Source: Microcoleus asticus IPMA8
GTDB taxonomy: Bacteria > Cyanobacteriota > Cyanobacteriia > Cyanobacteriales > Microcoleaceae
Assembly: GCF_013179805.1 (NCBI RefSeq)
Contig: NZ_SRRZ01000003.1
Location: forward strand, 1-64,000
DNA: 64,000 nt
Direction of reading: 5' to 3'
Below the pieces are notes generated by a model that was not told the origin of the DNA, did not search any database, and saw nothing but the letters and a program-made list of their open reading frames with translations. A program made the position numbers and the translations under genes. Of the stretch, positions 42,530 to 51,895 are shown piece after piece (the stretch's first letter is position 1; each line of letters opens with the position of its first letter).

Positions 42530-43273
42530 ATGAATCAGATTACAATGCCTGTGCTACCGGAGATGAACGAGTTGTGGCAAAAAACGCTGAATTGGCAGCC
42601 GGATGAGTCGCAGGAACAACAATTTCAGCGACTTTATGAGTTAATAGTCGAGGGAAATCGCTCCTTGAATTTAACTCGAATTACTGAGCCGATGGAGTTT
42701 TGGGAAAAACATTTGTGGGATTCTCTGCGGGGAATTGCGAGACTGCTGCCAGCTAATCACAATTCGGCGGAAAATCCCGAATTGTCCGCCGAGCCGGTGC
42801 AGAAAGCGATCGACATTGGGACTGGTGGGGGTTTTCCGGGGTTGCCGATCGCGATCACCCTGCCGCATTTATCAGTTACTTTGCTCGATTCTACTCGCAA
42901 GAAAATTGATTTCTTGGAAACAGTTTTGCCGTCTTTAGGCATAGAAAATGCTGCGACTTTGTTGGGCAGAGCCGATGAAATTGCCCGACAGCCGCAGCAC
43001 AAACAAGCTTATGATTTAGCAGTTCTCCGAGCTGTTGGAGCCGCTCCTCTCTGCGCTAAATGCGCGCTGCCTCTGCTGAAAAATGGTGGTTTGGCGGTAC
43101 TTTACCGTGGGAATTGGACGGTGGAGGAAGAAACGGAGTTGCAAAGGGCGATCGAGCATTTGGGCGGTAAAGTTGAGTCAGTAGAAGCATTCACAACGCC
43201 GACGAGTCAGGGGGCGCGGCACTGCGTTTACTTGCGGAAAGTTGTACAGCAGTTCGAGCGTCCCGTGCGCTAG
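42530..43273 (+). CDS. rsmG: 16S rRNA (guanine527-N7)-methyltransferase
   Basis: A 247-residue enzyme, also called GidB, that methylates G527 of 16S rRNA. Family blocks are NRSLNLTRITEPMEFWEKHL, SAM-binding IDIGTGGGFPGLPIAI and LLDSTRKKIDFLETVLPSLG, with AVLRAVGAAPLCAKCALPLL. The length is normal. It is followed by an SDR gene whose start lies 25 bp past the stop codon. Confidence 0.95.
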   Translation: MNQITMPVLPEMNELWQKTLNWQPDESQEQQFQRLYELIVEGNRSLNLTRITEPMEFWEKHLWDSLRGIARLLPANHNSAENPELSAEPVQKAIDIGTGGGFPGLPIAITLPHLSVTLLDSTRKKIDFLETVLPSLGIENAATLLGRADEIARQPQHKQAYDLAVLRAVGAAPLCAKCALPLLKNGGLAVLYRGNWTVEEETELQRAIEHLGGKVESVEAFTTPTSQGARHCVYLRKVVQQFERPVR

Positions 43274-43298
43274 CTATAGCCGTTTTTCAATACTAACT

Positions 43299-44084
43299 AT
43301 GCTTGCCAATAAGATTGCACTTGTTACAGGTAGCTCGAAAGGAATCGGTGCTGGCATCGCCCTGGAATTAGCAAAATCGGGTGCGGATGTTTGTGTCAAC
43401 TATTGCGATTCTCAAACGTCTGCGCGAGAAATAGTCAACCAGATTCACTCTGTAGGCCGTCGCGCTATCGCGATTCAAGCAGATGTCTCACAGCGCGACC
43501 AAGTGGAAAGGATGGTCGATAGGTGCGAGCAAGAACTGGGTCCAATCGATATTCTAGTGACAAATGCGATCGCCAGCGTCCGAAACACTTTGCTAGAAAC
43601 TAAATTTGAGGATTTACAGCGGACACTAGAAATAGGGGTGTACGGTGTGTTTCACGTATGTCAAATAGTCGCCCGCCGTATGGTGGAAAGGAAGGCACTC
43701 GGCTCGATTATCCATATCTCATCCCCGCACGCTCATTTTCCATATCAGGGCGCTATTGACTACAACACCACCAAAGCAGCCTGTCATCACCTCGTTCTTT
43801 CTATGGCCAATGAACTGATGTGGCACAAAATTCGGGTCAACATCCTAGAGCCTGGGTGGACTGACACTCCGGGTGAGCGGCGCTGGTACACCGACGAATT
43901 GCTTGAGTCGTTCAGCCACCGAATGCCTCTTGGCCGGATGGGATTTCCGCAAGACTTAGGCAAAGCAGCAGTTTTCCTGGCATCTGATGCGGCTGGCTAC
44001 ATCGCGGGCAGCGTGTTAAAGGTAGATGGTGGACTGTACATTGAAGGCAGCCCGAGTTTGACCTCAGAATCTCAAGATAAGTAG
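43299..44084 (+). CDS. Short-chain dehydrogenase/reductase
   Basis: A 261-residue Rossmann-fold oxidoreductase. The NAD(P) site is TGSSKGIGAG, the catalytic Tyr and Lys sit in DYNTTKAACHH, and EPGWTDTPGERRW plus VFLASDAAGYIAGSVLKVDG are the usual C-terminal blocks. The start at 43299 begins right at the first strand (MLANKIALVTG). The substrate is unknown, with glucose-1-dehydrogenase-like and 3-ketoacyl-reductase-like enzymes both possible. Confidence 0.9.
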   Translation: MLANKIALVTGSSKGIGAGIALELAKSGADVCVNYCDSQTSAREIVNQIHSVGRRAIAIQADVSQRDQVERMVDRCEQELGPIDILVTNAIASVRNTLLETKFEDLQRTLEIGVYGVFHVCQIVARRMVERKALGSIIHISSPHAHFPYQGAIDYNTTKAACHHLVLSMANELMWHKIRVNILEPGWTDTPGERRWYTDELLESFSHRMPLGRMGFPQDLGKAAVFLASDAAGYIAGSVLKVDGGLYIEGSPSLTSESQDK

Positions 44085-44211
44085 GTAGGTGGAATTAAAC
44101 TGAACCATCTAACAGTATGGAAACATTGCTCAGTCAGCCACGCTTAAGGCTCAGGATATTTTACAATCATTTAACTTAATTGCGTTTTACAGCTCCTACC
44201 TACTTAAAACA

Positions 44212-44256
44212 AAGTTTGTTGTTGGGCTGTCTGCGCTCGATCGCAACAACAAACTT
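44212..44256. terminator. Inverted repeat between convergent genes
   Basis: AAGTTTGTTGTTG (44212-44224) pairs perfectly over 13 bp with 44244-44256, just past the sodA stop and downstream of the SDR gene. Possible terminator for the leftward sodA. Confidence 0.5.
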
Positions 44257-44263
44257 CGTTGAA

Positions 44264-45019
44264 CTAGGCGCTCGCCTGTTCGTAGCGCTTGTTAATTTCC
44301 GCCCAATTAACAACATTCCACCAAGCTTTTAAGTAGTCGGCGCGCAGGTTTTGGTATTTGAGATAATAAGCGTGTTCCCAAACATCGTTACCCATAATTG
44401 GATAGTTGCCATCTATCAAAGGCGTGTCTTGATTGGCCGTAGTTGTAATCTCAAGTTTGCCTGCTTTATTGCGGACTAGCCAAACCCAACCGCTGCCAAA
44501 ACGCTTGGCGCCGGCATCGTTAAATTTTGCTTTAAAATCGTCAACACTGCCGAAAGTTTGCTTAATTGCTGTGGCAATTGCCCCTGTCGGTTCGCCGCCG
44601 CCGTTGGGAGTCATGATTGCCCAAAACATACTGTGATTTAGGTGTCCGCCGCCATTGTTGCGCACGGTTGTGCGAATATCTTCCGGCACTTTGCTCAAAT
44701 CTCGCAGCATATTTTCCGCAGTGATATTTTTGAGTTGCGGGTATTTGCTGACAGCATCGTTGAGGTTTTTAACGTAAGCGGCGTGGTGTTTGTCGTGGTG
44801 AAATTGCATTGTCCGCGCATCGATGTGCGGTTCTAAAGCATTGTATTCGTAAGGCAAAGGCGGCAGTGTAAAAGGCCCGGGAGTTTGGGCTATCTTTGGG
44901 CTTTCTGCAACTGGACTTGCTTGCGATACATTATTTCCTGACGCTTGGCAAGCACCTGCGGTAATAGCTCCGACGGTGGCTGTCACTAAATACAAGAAAT
45001 CTCGGCGTTTGAGAGTCAT
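44264..45019 (-). CDS. sodA: Exported manganese superoxide dismutase
   Basis: A 251-residue Fe/Mn-family superoxide dismutase with an N-terminal extension of about 45 residues. The start MTLKRRDFLYLVTATVGAI resembles a Tat signal, ending in GACQAS that may carry a lipid anchor. Metal ligands are in FHHDKHHAAY, HLNHSMFW and NDVWEHAYYLKY. NQDTPL and GSGWVWLV favour the manganese type. It should remove superoxide in the periplasm or thylakoid lumen rather than the cytosol. Confidence 0.93.
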   Translation of the reverse strand: MTLKRRDFLYLVTATVGAITAGACQASGNNVSQASPVAESPKIAQTPGPFTLPPLPYEYNALEPHIDARTMQFHHDKHHAAYVKNLNDAVSKYPQLKNITAENMLRDLSKVPEDIRTTVRNNGGGHLNHSMFWAIMTPNGGGEPTGAIATAIKQTFGSVDDFKAKFNDAGAKRFGSGWVWLVRNKAGKLEITTTANQDTPLIDGNYPIMGNDVWEHAYYLKYQNLRADYLKAWWNVVNWAEINKRYEQASA

Positions 45020-45196
45020 AAAAAGTACCTAAGTGAATTATTAACTGTTTTATCTCAGATTAAAGCAAAATGGGAGCGAGTTTAGAAAAAAAGTTCGATC
45101 GCCCGAATGGATGAGACGGATGGGCGATGGTTGTGAGAGTTTCTCAAGTATAGGCTAATTGTGTGCGCGTAACTAACTCACGTGCTCCGGTTCCCC

Positions 45197-45224
45197 AACC
45201 CGGTTTCTGTCTCGAAACCGGGTT
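45197..45224. repeat. AACCCGGTTTC palindrome
   Basis: AACCCGGTTTC and GAAACCGGGTT form an 11-bp stem with a 6-nt loop, followed by GTTTTTT on the plus strand. No rightward gene precedes it, so it is listed as a repeat; AACCGGGTTT-type pieces recur near 19740-19795, 31880 and 37055. Confidence 0.7.
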
Positions 45225-45233
45225 GTTTTTTGA

Positions 45234-46415
45234 TTATTCTTGGGACAAGCGCTGGATGGCTTCGCCTCCAAAAAGCCGATCGGCTGCTTGAAGAATACCG
45301 GGAATTTTAGCAGCGTGGGGACTGTGGGCGAGAGGGCGGCGCAAGTCTAATTCATCAAGGCGATCGGCTTTTTGGCCGGGGAACCAGTGGCCCGCATTAC
45401 CTAAAAGGTTGTAGCGCATCTTGCAATAGTCGATCGTATCGTAAGCCTGCGCCAAATTCCACAGCCACAGAATCACATAAATATTAATACCTCCGGGAGT
45501 ATTTTCTATAGTTGGTAAACCGACGTGCCAAGTCTTAAACCAATCTTCTCCTAATTTATTAATTGCTGCATCTTCCAACCTGGCTAATATCGGTGGCAAA
45601 ATTTCATCAGCTATATCTAACAATTCTACAGCTTTCAGATGCTCGTTAAAATCTTCAGGTTTGGCTGCGCCTAAACTTAAAGTGTGTACTTGCGGATGCG
45701 ACAAGCAAAACAAATCGTTAAACACCATCGGACTCAGCGGATAGCACAAGTCTACCAATTTTTGCGGCGGGCTGTAAAGTTGACCGCCTTTGTCGGAAGG
45801 ACTGATAATAAAAACGCCCATATCGTGACGTTTAGCAGCTTCAATAGCCGACCAATTACTTTGATTTATGTAGTACCAGTGCAAGTTAAGATAATCAAAT
45901 TGATTGGTTTCAATTGTTTTGACAATCACATCCGTCGGGCCGTGAGTTGAGAAACCAATAAACCTAACCTTGCCTTCTGCTTGCAACTTTCTCGCCACAT
46001 CCATGCAGCCGCCCGGACGCATAGACTCCTCTAGCAATTCCAACGTATTAATGCCGTGTAGCGACAGTAAATCGACGTATTCCAGTTGCAAATAAGCTAA
46101 GGATTTATCAAATTCTTCGCGAAACTCTTGGGAGTTTGGTTTGGGACTAATTTTCGTTTGCACTATCAACTTTTCGCGGGGAAACTTGGGAAAAATCGAT
46201 CCCAGTTGCATCTCAGAAGTGCCGTAACCGCGAGCGGTTTCTATGTGATTTATGCCGCATTCAACCGAGTAGCGAATCGTCGATTCTAGATTTTGTTGAT
46301 TGTCTGGCGGAATTTCATTGGCTGGCACGTCTTGCCATTTGTACTGATATCTCATGCCACCGCAGGAAAAGACGGGCATGGATAATTCTGTGCGACCGAA
46401 TCTGCGATATTGCAT
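45234..46415 (-). CDS. Aldo/keto reductase
   Basis: A 393-residue NAD(P)H-dependent oxidoreductase. It starts MQYRRFGRTELSMPVFSCGG (a second Met lies one codon earlier). The catalytic-site blocks are INHIETARGYGTSEMQLG, LLSLHGINTLELLEE and FIGFSTHGP. The family usually has about 300-330 residues, and the C-terminal extension ending LFGGEAIQRLSQE is typical of a cyanobacterial subgroup. An open frame extends upstream to 46673 but translates repeat DNA (SVTSVTSVTSV) and is not part of the protein. Substrate unknown. Confidence 0.9.
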   Translation of the reverse strand: MQYRRFGRTELSMPVFSCGGMRYQYKWQDVPANEIPPDNQQNLESTIRYSVECGINHIETARGYGTSEMQLGSIFPKFPREKLIVQTKISPKPNSQEFREEFDKSLAYLQLEYVDLLSLHGINTLELLEESMRPGGCMDVARKLQAEGKVRFIGFSTHGPTDVIVKTIETNQFDYLNLHWYYINQSNWSAIEAAKRHDMGVFIISPSDKGGQLYSPPQKLVDLCYPLSPMVFNDLFCLSHPQVHTLSLGAAKPEDFNEHLKAVELLDIADEILPPILARLEDAAINKLGEDWFKTWHVGLPTIENTPGGINIYVILWLWNLAQAYDTIDYCKMRYNLLGNAGHWFPGQKADRLDELDLRRPLAHSPHAAKIPGILQAADRLFGGEAIQRLSQE

Positions 46416-46443
46416 CATTATAATCAAAGTCAAAACTATAGCA

Positions 46444-46508
46444 GAAGGAAGTTCGGCAACGGATGTAACGGATGTAACGGATGTAACGGATGTCAGGAAG
46501 AAGGAAGA
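46444..46508. repeat. Composite repeat upstream of aldo/keto reductase
   Basis: GAAGGAAGTTCGGCAACGGAT, three GTAACGGAT nonamers and GTCAGGAAGAAGGAAGA, matching the repeat inside the decarboxylase gene at 35151-35240. It begins 26 bp before the likely start codon. Confidence 0.92.
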
Positions 46509-46633
46509 TGTAACAATCGCAAGGGTTTCGCTGATTAAGAACTTCTTAATAGTCTTGGCGGTTGCTATAGGGTAAGAAACCTTGTTTTTGGTATTTTTGC
46601 GGGTGGTAACTCCCATATTACAGCATTCTATTG

Positions 46634-46659
46634 AACAGGCAAGATGCCTGTTCCACAAA
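46634..46659. repeat. Palindromic repeat AACAGGCA-AGA-TGCCTGTT, copy 2
   Basis: Identical over 26 bp to 13493-13518. It lies between the rpiA end and the aldo/keto reductase upstream region. Confidence 0.85.
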
Positions 46660-46690
46660 TAGTTTTTGACCACCAGCGGGCCAGTTTTGA

Positions 46691-47407
46691 CTATTTAGAA
46701 ATCTCCCGTACTACGGGTTTTCCGTCTTTGATTTCGCCGACTAAAACCAAATCTGTACAGTCTACAAACAAACCATTTTCTAACACACCGGGAATGTTAT
46801 TCAAGCTTTTTTCCATTTCTCCGGGGTTGGCAATGTCATCAAATTTGACATCAATTACCATATTACCTTGATCGGTAATTACCGGGCCTGCTTTTTTCAC
46901 ACCCATGCGGAGTTCGGGTTTGCCACCCAATTTTTCAATGGCGCGCATCACTGGTGTTAATGCCATCGGTATAACTTCGATGGGAACGCGAAAAGTCGAA
47001 CCCAATTTATCAACCATTTTGGAACCGTCAACTACTACAATAAACTGAGTTGCGAGGTAATCGACTACTTTTTCGCGGGTGTGGGCTGCGCCACCGCCTT
47101 TAATTAAGTTGAGGTGGGGATCTACTTCATCAGCGCCGTCAATAGCAACATCAATTTTGTCAATTTCATCTAGTGTTGTCAGCGGTACTCCGTACTGTTT
47201 GGCTAACACTTCTGATTGAAAAGATGTCGGCACTCCTTTGATATCTTTGAGTTCACCTGATTTTATGCGATCGCCCAATGCTTGAATAGTATAAGCTGTA
47301 GTTGACCCCGTGCCGAGTCCGACAATCATACCAGATTTTACGCGATCGGCTGCTGCAAAGCCGACTTGCTGTTTCATCACTTTTACGGGATCTTGTTCTG
47401 TGGTCAT
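46691..47407 (-). CDS. rpiA: Ribose-5-phosphate isomerase A
   Basis: A 238-residue enzyme interconverting ribose-5-phosphate and ribulose-5-phosphate in the Calvin and pentose-phosphate cycles. MIVGLGTGSTTAYTI binds the phosphate, and VAIDGADEVDPHLNLIKGGG then AAHTREKVV holds the active-site residues. The length is normal. The start lies 39 bp from the divergent glycosyltransferase start, so both promoters overlap. Confidence 0.96.
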   Translation of the reverse strand: MTTEQDPVKVMKQQVGFAAADRVKSGMIVGLGTGSTTAYTIQALGDRIKSGELKDIKGVPTSFQSEVLAKQYGVPLTTLDEIDKIDVAIDGADEVDPHLNLIKGGGAAHTREKVVDYLATQFIVVVDGSKMVDKLGSTFRVPIEVIPMALTPVMRAIEKLGGKPELRMGVKKAGPVITDQGNMVIDVKFDDIANPGEMEKSLNNIPGVLENGLFVDCTDLVLVGEIKDGKPVVREISK

Positions 47408-47446
47408 GTTCGGTACTCCTCAATAGTTTTAAGATTATACCATTTA

Positions 47447-50400
47447 ATGAAAATCGGATTTCTCGATACCTACACTTGGGATTACAATATTGAAACTCCT
47501 TACTGCAAACCTTTGGGCGGCACTCAGTCGGCTATTTGTTACTTAGCTGAGGCTTTGGCTGCACAGGGAAACGAGGTATTTTTGCTTAACAATACTTCCG
47601 AGTCTGGGATGTCGCGCGGCGTTGATTGCAGGCGCAGGGTGGGGGACAAATCTAATTTAGAATTGCTGCGAACGCTCGATTTTTTAGTTATAGTCAATGT
47701 AGTCGGCAAAGCGCTGGAAGTTAAGCCGCTTTTGGGGCATCGCACTAAGTTAATTTTGTGGATTCATAACGAACCGGGTTTTGTATTCCTCGAAAATTTA
47801 AAGAATGAGCAAGAAATCAATGCTTGCGATGCCTTTGTATTTGTCAGCGACTGGCAGCGCGAGCAATTTCACCGGCGCTTTGGGATTGACTCGAATCGCA
47901 GTTGTGTTTTAAAAAATGCGATCGCACCTTGTTTTGCTAACATTTTCGCCGATAATATTTCTATCCTCTCTTATAAATCTCGACCGCCAATTTTAGCTTA
48001 CACCAGCACTCCATTTCGCGGACTAGATATTTTGTTAAAAGTATTTCCCGAAATTCGTCAAGCTGTCCCCGGAACCAGATTAAAAGTATTTTCAAGCATG
48101 AAAGTACACCAAATAGACGACAATGATAACCAGCTTTTTTTCGGTCAACTTTACCGCCAGTGTCAGGAAACAGAAGGCGTTGAGTACGTCGGTTCCGTAC
48201 CGCAACCCGAACTCGTCCGGCAACTGCGTTCAGTCGCGGTTTTAGCTTACCCGAATACCTATTTGGAAACCTCATCTATTGCCGTGATGGAGGCAATGGC
48301 CAGCGGTTGCCGGATTGTGACGAGTGAATTGGCAGCTTTGCCGGAAACAACTGCTGGATTTGCCCGTCTAGTTTCAATGTCAGGGGTGGAAAATTTTGCA
48401 TCGATAACTAATTGGAAGCGGGCTGGTAAACCAGATTGGGAGGGATATACAAGGCGGTTTTTAGAGGCGATAGTCGGAGTTTTAAATGAGGGAACGGGTG
48501 CGGGCGGCGCAACTGCTGAAAATCATCTGAGACAGCAGGTAGAATATATAAATCGAGGGTGTACTTGGTCTGTGCGATCCCGACAGTGGGTAGAATGGCT
48601 GAATAGTATTACTGTACAACCTGTAAGAATGGCAGAGCAAATGATAACGGATTCGTTGGTGGATTTAGAAGCAGCTCAAGCTTATTTTGTCAAGGGAAAT
48701 CGGCTGAAAGATGCAGGCAGGCTTGATGAGGCGATCGCAGATTACAAGAAAGCTTTAGAGTTTAACGGGGAAGATGTCGAATCTCACAAAAAGTTGGCGG
48801 AAGTTTATGTTTTGCAAGGAGAATTTGAAAGTGCGATCGCCTGTTGCAATCACGCTCTTAAATTCAAACCAAATTTTGCTCCGGCTTATTTGACAATGGG
48901 CAATGCCCTGCACGCTCAAGACAAGCTGGAAATGGCAATTAAAGCTTATTTGCAAGCTTTAGAAATTCAGCCGAGATTTGCCGAAGCTAGCGCGAATCTC
49001 GGCAGTATGTATTACAAGTTAGGGCAATTGGAACAGGCAGCAAATTATTACCAAAAAGCTCTCGCCATTAATCCTAAATTGTGTTCGATTAATTTGATGC
49101 TGGGCAGCGTTTTGCAGCAGCAAGGAAAGTTAGATACAGCAATTGCTTGCTATGAAAAAGTGCTGCAACTGCAACCGGGAGATGCCACCGCTGCTGAGAA
49201 ACTATCGAGTTTGATCTCACAAAAAGAGCGGGAAACTACCGACAGCAAATTTATCGAATTAGAAACAGAATTAGAGGAACAGCAACCAGTATCTGTCAAC
49301 AAAGATGAAGGTTACGGCTTGCAGCCTTCGAGCATCAATTTGCCGCCAGCGCCCACCACTGAGACTTTAAATACTCCGTTTACAAACCCCGCCGAAGTTT
49401 CCGAACAAGTTACCTCGCTCAATGTTCCAGATAGCGGGCAAGTTGCCAATTTTCAAGAAGTAGAACCGTACAAAAAACTGGCAGAACAGTTTTTAGTTGA
49501 AGGTAAAATTAAAGAGGCGATCGCCGCGTGCCAGCAAGCGATCAAAATCCGACCAGATTTCATTCACGCTTACGTCACTTTAGGCAATGCTTTGCAAGCA
49601 GTAGGCAAAGTTGAAGCTGCCATTCGTTCATATTCTCAAGCCCTAGAATTGCAGCCAAATTTTGCGGAAGTGCGGGCCAATATCGGCAGTATGTATTTCA
49701 AAATGGGGCGTTTGGAAGAAGCGATCGCCCATTACCAGCAAGCCATTGCCCTCAGTCCAGATTTAGCGGGCGCTCACTGGAATTTAGGGAAAGTATATCA
49801 GAAACACGGCAACATCGCAGCAGCGATCGCCTGTTTTAAAAGAACATCCGAACTCAACCCGCAGCTAGTCGGCGCAGACTTCCACTTTAACTTAGGTAAT
49901 CGACTTTTCAGCGAAGGAAAGCGCGACGAAGCCATCGAAAGCTACGAAAAAGCGATCGCCATTAAACCGGATTGGGCCGAAGCTTACGGTAACATCGGCA
50001 GCGCGCGATCGCAACAAGGCAATCTCGACGCCGCCATCGCTTACTATCAAAAAGCTGTAGCTTTAAAGCCGCAATTAGAAGTTTTGCACTTCAATATAGC
50101 CAACTCTTTTTTACAGCAAAACAAGTACGACGAAGCAATTACTAATTACCGCAATACTCTGAAAATCAAGCCCGATTGGCCGGAAGTTCACGCTAACCTC
50201 GGCAGTTGTTTTTCCATGCAGGGACGGCTGGAAGAAGCTTTAGCCAGCTATCAGCAAGCTTTGGCATTAAAACCGGATTGGGCAGAGGTTTACTGCCGCA
50301 TGGGACACATTCAGAAACAAGATAAGCCGTTGGAGGCGATCGCCAATTTTGAAAAGGCGATCCAATGCAACCCCAAATTCAGCGAAGCCCACCAACAACT

Positions 50401-51895
50401 GTGCGACTTGCTAAGCCATTCCACCAACCTTGCCGGAGCCCGCAACGTAGCCGACAAATACTGCGAAAACTGCGGCGATGTCGCCCCAGTCATGTCAGCT
50501 ACAGCCTACGTCTTTTCCTACCTGCAATCCGGTGTCAGCAAACAGGCTATTCAAAAACTCGAAGAAATCGAAAAACTCTGCTACGAAAAGGTGGAAAGCT
50601 TTAGCGTAATCGAACTAAAACTGCTCTACGAAATATTCCTGTTTGCAGTTTCTCACCTGCGAGACAACCGCGAAAAAAATGCCAGTTTCTACAGACTAAT
50701 TGCCAAAGAATACTACAAAAAAGCCGTCCCGCTGCGGCAACAAATTAACAGAATCAAGCCAGCCACTTACCAAATCAAACAACAGCCTTTAAAAATCGGC
50801 TTTCTTTCCAAACACTTCCGCCGCCACTCGGTAGGCTGGTGCAGCGAAGCTTTAATCCGCGAATTAAGCCGCATTACCCCCCACGTTCACCTTTACGTCA
50901 CCGGGAAACTCAATCGAGATGAAGTTACGCAGCGGTTTGAAGAAATGGCGGGCAAGTTTTACTGGCCTAAAAAATATCCAAACGGCTTTGCTGATGGCGG
51001 CGAAATCTTTGCCGAAGTAGCGCAAGACAACTTGGATGTTTTGATAGACTTAGACTCTATGACAGTGCCAACAAATGTCGAAGTCTTATACCAATATCCT
51101 GCGGGAATTTGCGTTTCTTGGCTAGGATTCGACGCACCATACATTTCAGATAATCACTACTTTCTGTGCGACGAACACACTCACCCCCCTGGTGTTGAAA
51201 AAAATTACTTAGAACAATTAGTGAGATTGCCTGTTTGTTCGGTAGCAATTGGCGAACTGCAAAGCATTCCTGTGAACCGAGAGGCGATTAGAAATGCTCT
51301 CGGAATTGGCTTGGATCAAATGACTTATCTGTGTGTAGCGCCAGGGAGAAAAACCAATCCCGAAATGGTACGAGCTCAAGTTAAAATCCTTAAGGAAGTA
51401 CCAGAGAGTTTGTTAATCCGCAAAGGTCAAGGCGACCCCGATGTTATTCACAGCACTTACCGCGAAGAATGCGAAATTCAGGGAGTAGATTTTGCTCGGA
51501 TTAAGTTTATAGGGCAAACCAGAAGTGAGGAAGAACACCGGGCTATTTATTATGTAGCCGACGTGCTTTTAGATTCCTATCCTTACAACGGGGGAACTCA
51601 CAATTTAGAGGCTTTGTGGGCGAATTTGCCAGTGGTAACTCGATCTGGCGACCAATATCTTTCGCGGATGGGTTACGCTTTTATGAAAAGTGCAAATCTT
51701 GATGTTGGTGCGGCTTGGAGTTGGGAGGAATACACGCAGTGGGGAGTTAAGTTTGGCCGCGATGCGGGTTTGAGAAATGCGGTGAAAGAGCATTTAGTAA
51801 AATCTAAACAGCCAGAATATCTCGCCCCTTTATGGAATCCTAAAAAGTTGGCTGAGGATATGTATGAGGTGTTTCAAAAACTGTTAGCTAAATAG
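47447..51895 (+). CDS. GT4-TPR-TPR-GT41 (OGT/SPINDLY-like) glycosyltransferase
   Basis: A 1482-residue protein with two transferase folds. Residues 1-385 are a GT4-type domain (LGGTQSAICYLAEAL, ETSSIAVMEAMASGCRIVTS). About five TPRs follow (405-590), a low-complexity linker, then about ten more TPRs (675-1000). The C-terminus (about 1115-1480) is the O-GlcNAc-transferase catalytic region (IGFLSKHFRRHSVGWC, DVLLDSYPYNGGTHNLEALW). Such enzymes may glycosylate proteins or surface polymers. The start at 47447 (MKIGFLDTYTWDY) opens the GT4 fold; a longer frame to 47366 overlaps the rpiA start. It is divergent from rpiA. Confidence 0.9.
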   Translation: MKIGFLDTYTWDYNIETPYCKPLGGTQSAICYLAEALAAQGNEVFLLNNTSESGMSRGVDCRRRVGDKSNLELLRTLDFLVIVNVVGKALEVKPLLGHRTKLILWIHNEPGFVFLENLKNEQEINACDAFVFVSDWQREQFHRRFGIDSNRSCVLKNAIAPCFANIFADNISILSYKSRPPILAYTSTPFRGLDILLKVFPEIRQAVPGTRLKVFSSMKVHQIDDNDNQLFFGQLYRQCQETEGVEYVGSVPQPELVRQLRSVAVLAYPNTYLETSSIAVMEAMASGCRIVTSELAALPETTAGFARLVSMSGVENFASITNWKRAGKPDWEGYTRRFLEAIVGVLNEGTGAGGATAENHLRQQVEYINRGCTWSVRSRQWVEWLNSITVQPVRMAEQMITDSLVDLEAAQAYFVKGNRLKDAGRLDEAIADYKKALEFNGEDVESHKKLAEVYVLQGEFESAIACCNHALKFKPNFAPAYLTMGNALHAQDKLEMAIKAYLQALEIQPRFAEASANLGSMYYKLGQLEQAANYYQKALAINPKLCSINLMLGSVLQQQGKLDTAIACYEKVLQLQPGDATAAEKLSSLISQKERETTDSKFIELETELEEQQPVSVNKDEGYGLQPSSINLPPAPTTETLNTPFTNPAEVSEQVTSLNVPDSGQVANFQEVEPYKKLAEQFLVEGKIKEAIAACQQAIKIRPDFIHAYVTLGNALQAVGKVEAAIRSYSQALELQPNFAEVRANIGSMYFKMGRLEEAIAHYQQAIALSPDLAGAHWNLGKVYQKHGNIAAAIACFKRTSELNPQLVGADFHFNLGNRLFSEGKRDEAIESYEKAIAIKPDWAEAYGNIGSARSQQGNLDAAIAYYQKAVALKPQLEVLHFNIANSFLQQNKYDEAITNYRNTLKIKPDWPEVHANLGSCFSMQGRLEEALASYQQALALKPDWAEVYCRMGHIQKQDKPLEAIANFEKAIQCNPKFSEAHQQLCDLLSHSTNLAGARNVADKYCENCGDVAPVMSATAYVFSYLQSGVSKQAIQKLEEIEKLCYEKVESFSVIELKLLYEIFLFAVSHLRDNREKNASFYRLIAKEYYKKAVPLRQQINRIKPATYQIKQQPLKIGFLSKHFRRHSVGWCSEALIRELSRITPHVHLYVTGKLNRDEVTQRFEEMAGKFYWPKKYPNGFADGGEIFAEVAQDNLDVLIDLDSMTVPTNVEVLYQYPAGICVSWLGFDAPYISDNHYFLCDEHTHPPGVEKNYLEQLVRLPVCSVAIGELQSIPVNREAIRNALGIGLDQMTYLCVAPGRKTNPEMVRAQVKILKEVPESLLIRKGQGDPDVIHSTYREECEIQGVDFARIKFIGQTRSEEEHRAIYYVADVLLDSYPYNGGTHNLEALWANLPVVTRSGDQYLSRMGYAFMKSANLDVGAAWSWEEYTQWGVKFGRDAGLRNAVKEHLVKSKQPEYLAPLWNPKKLAEDMYEVFQKLLAK

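Noticed and set aside
45197..45224. Stem with GTTTTTT tail as a terminator
   Set aside because: The T-run works only for rightward transcripts, but both neighbours run leftward; the motif recurs elsewhere, so it fits a dispersed repeat.
46416..46673. N-terminal extension of the aldo/keto reductase
   Set aside because: It translates repeat DNA (SVTSVTSV) and lies before the conserved start of the family.
47366..47446. Extended N-terminus of the large glycosyltransferase
   Set aside because: It overlaps the divergent rpiA start and does not fit the GT4 fold, which begins at MKIGFLDTY.
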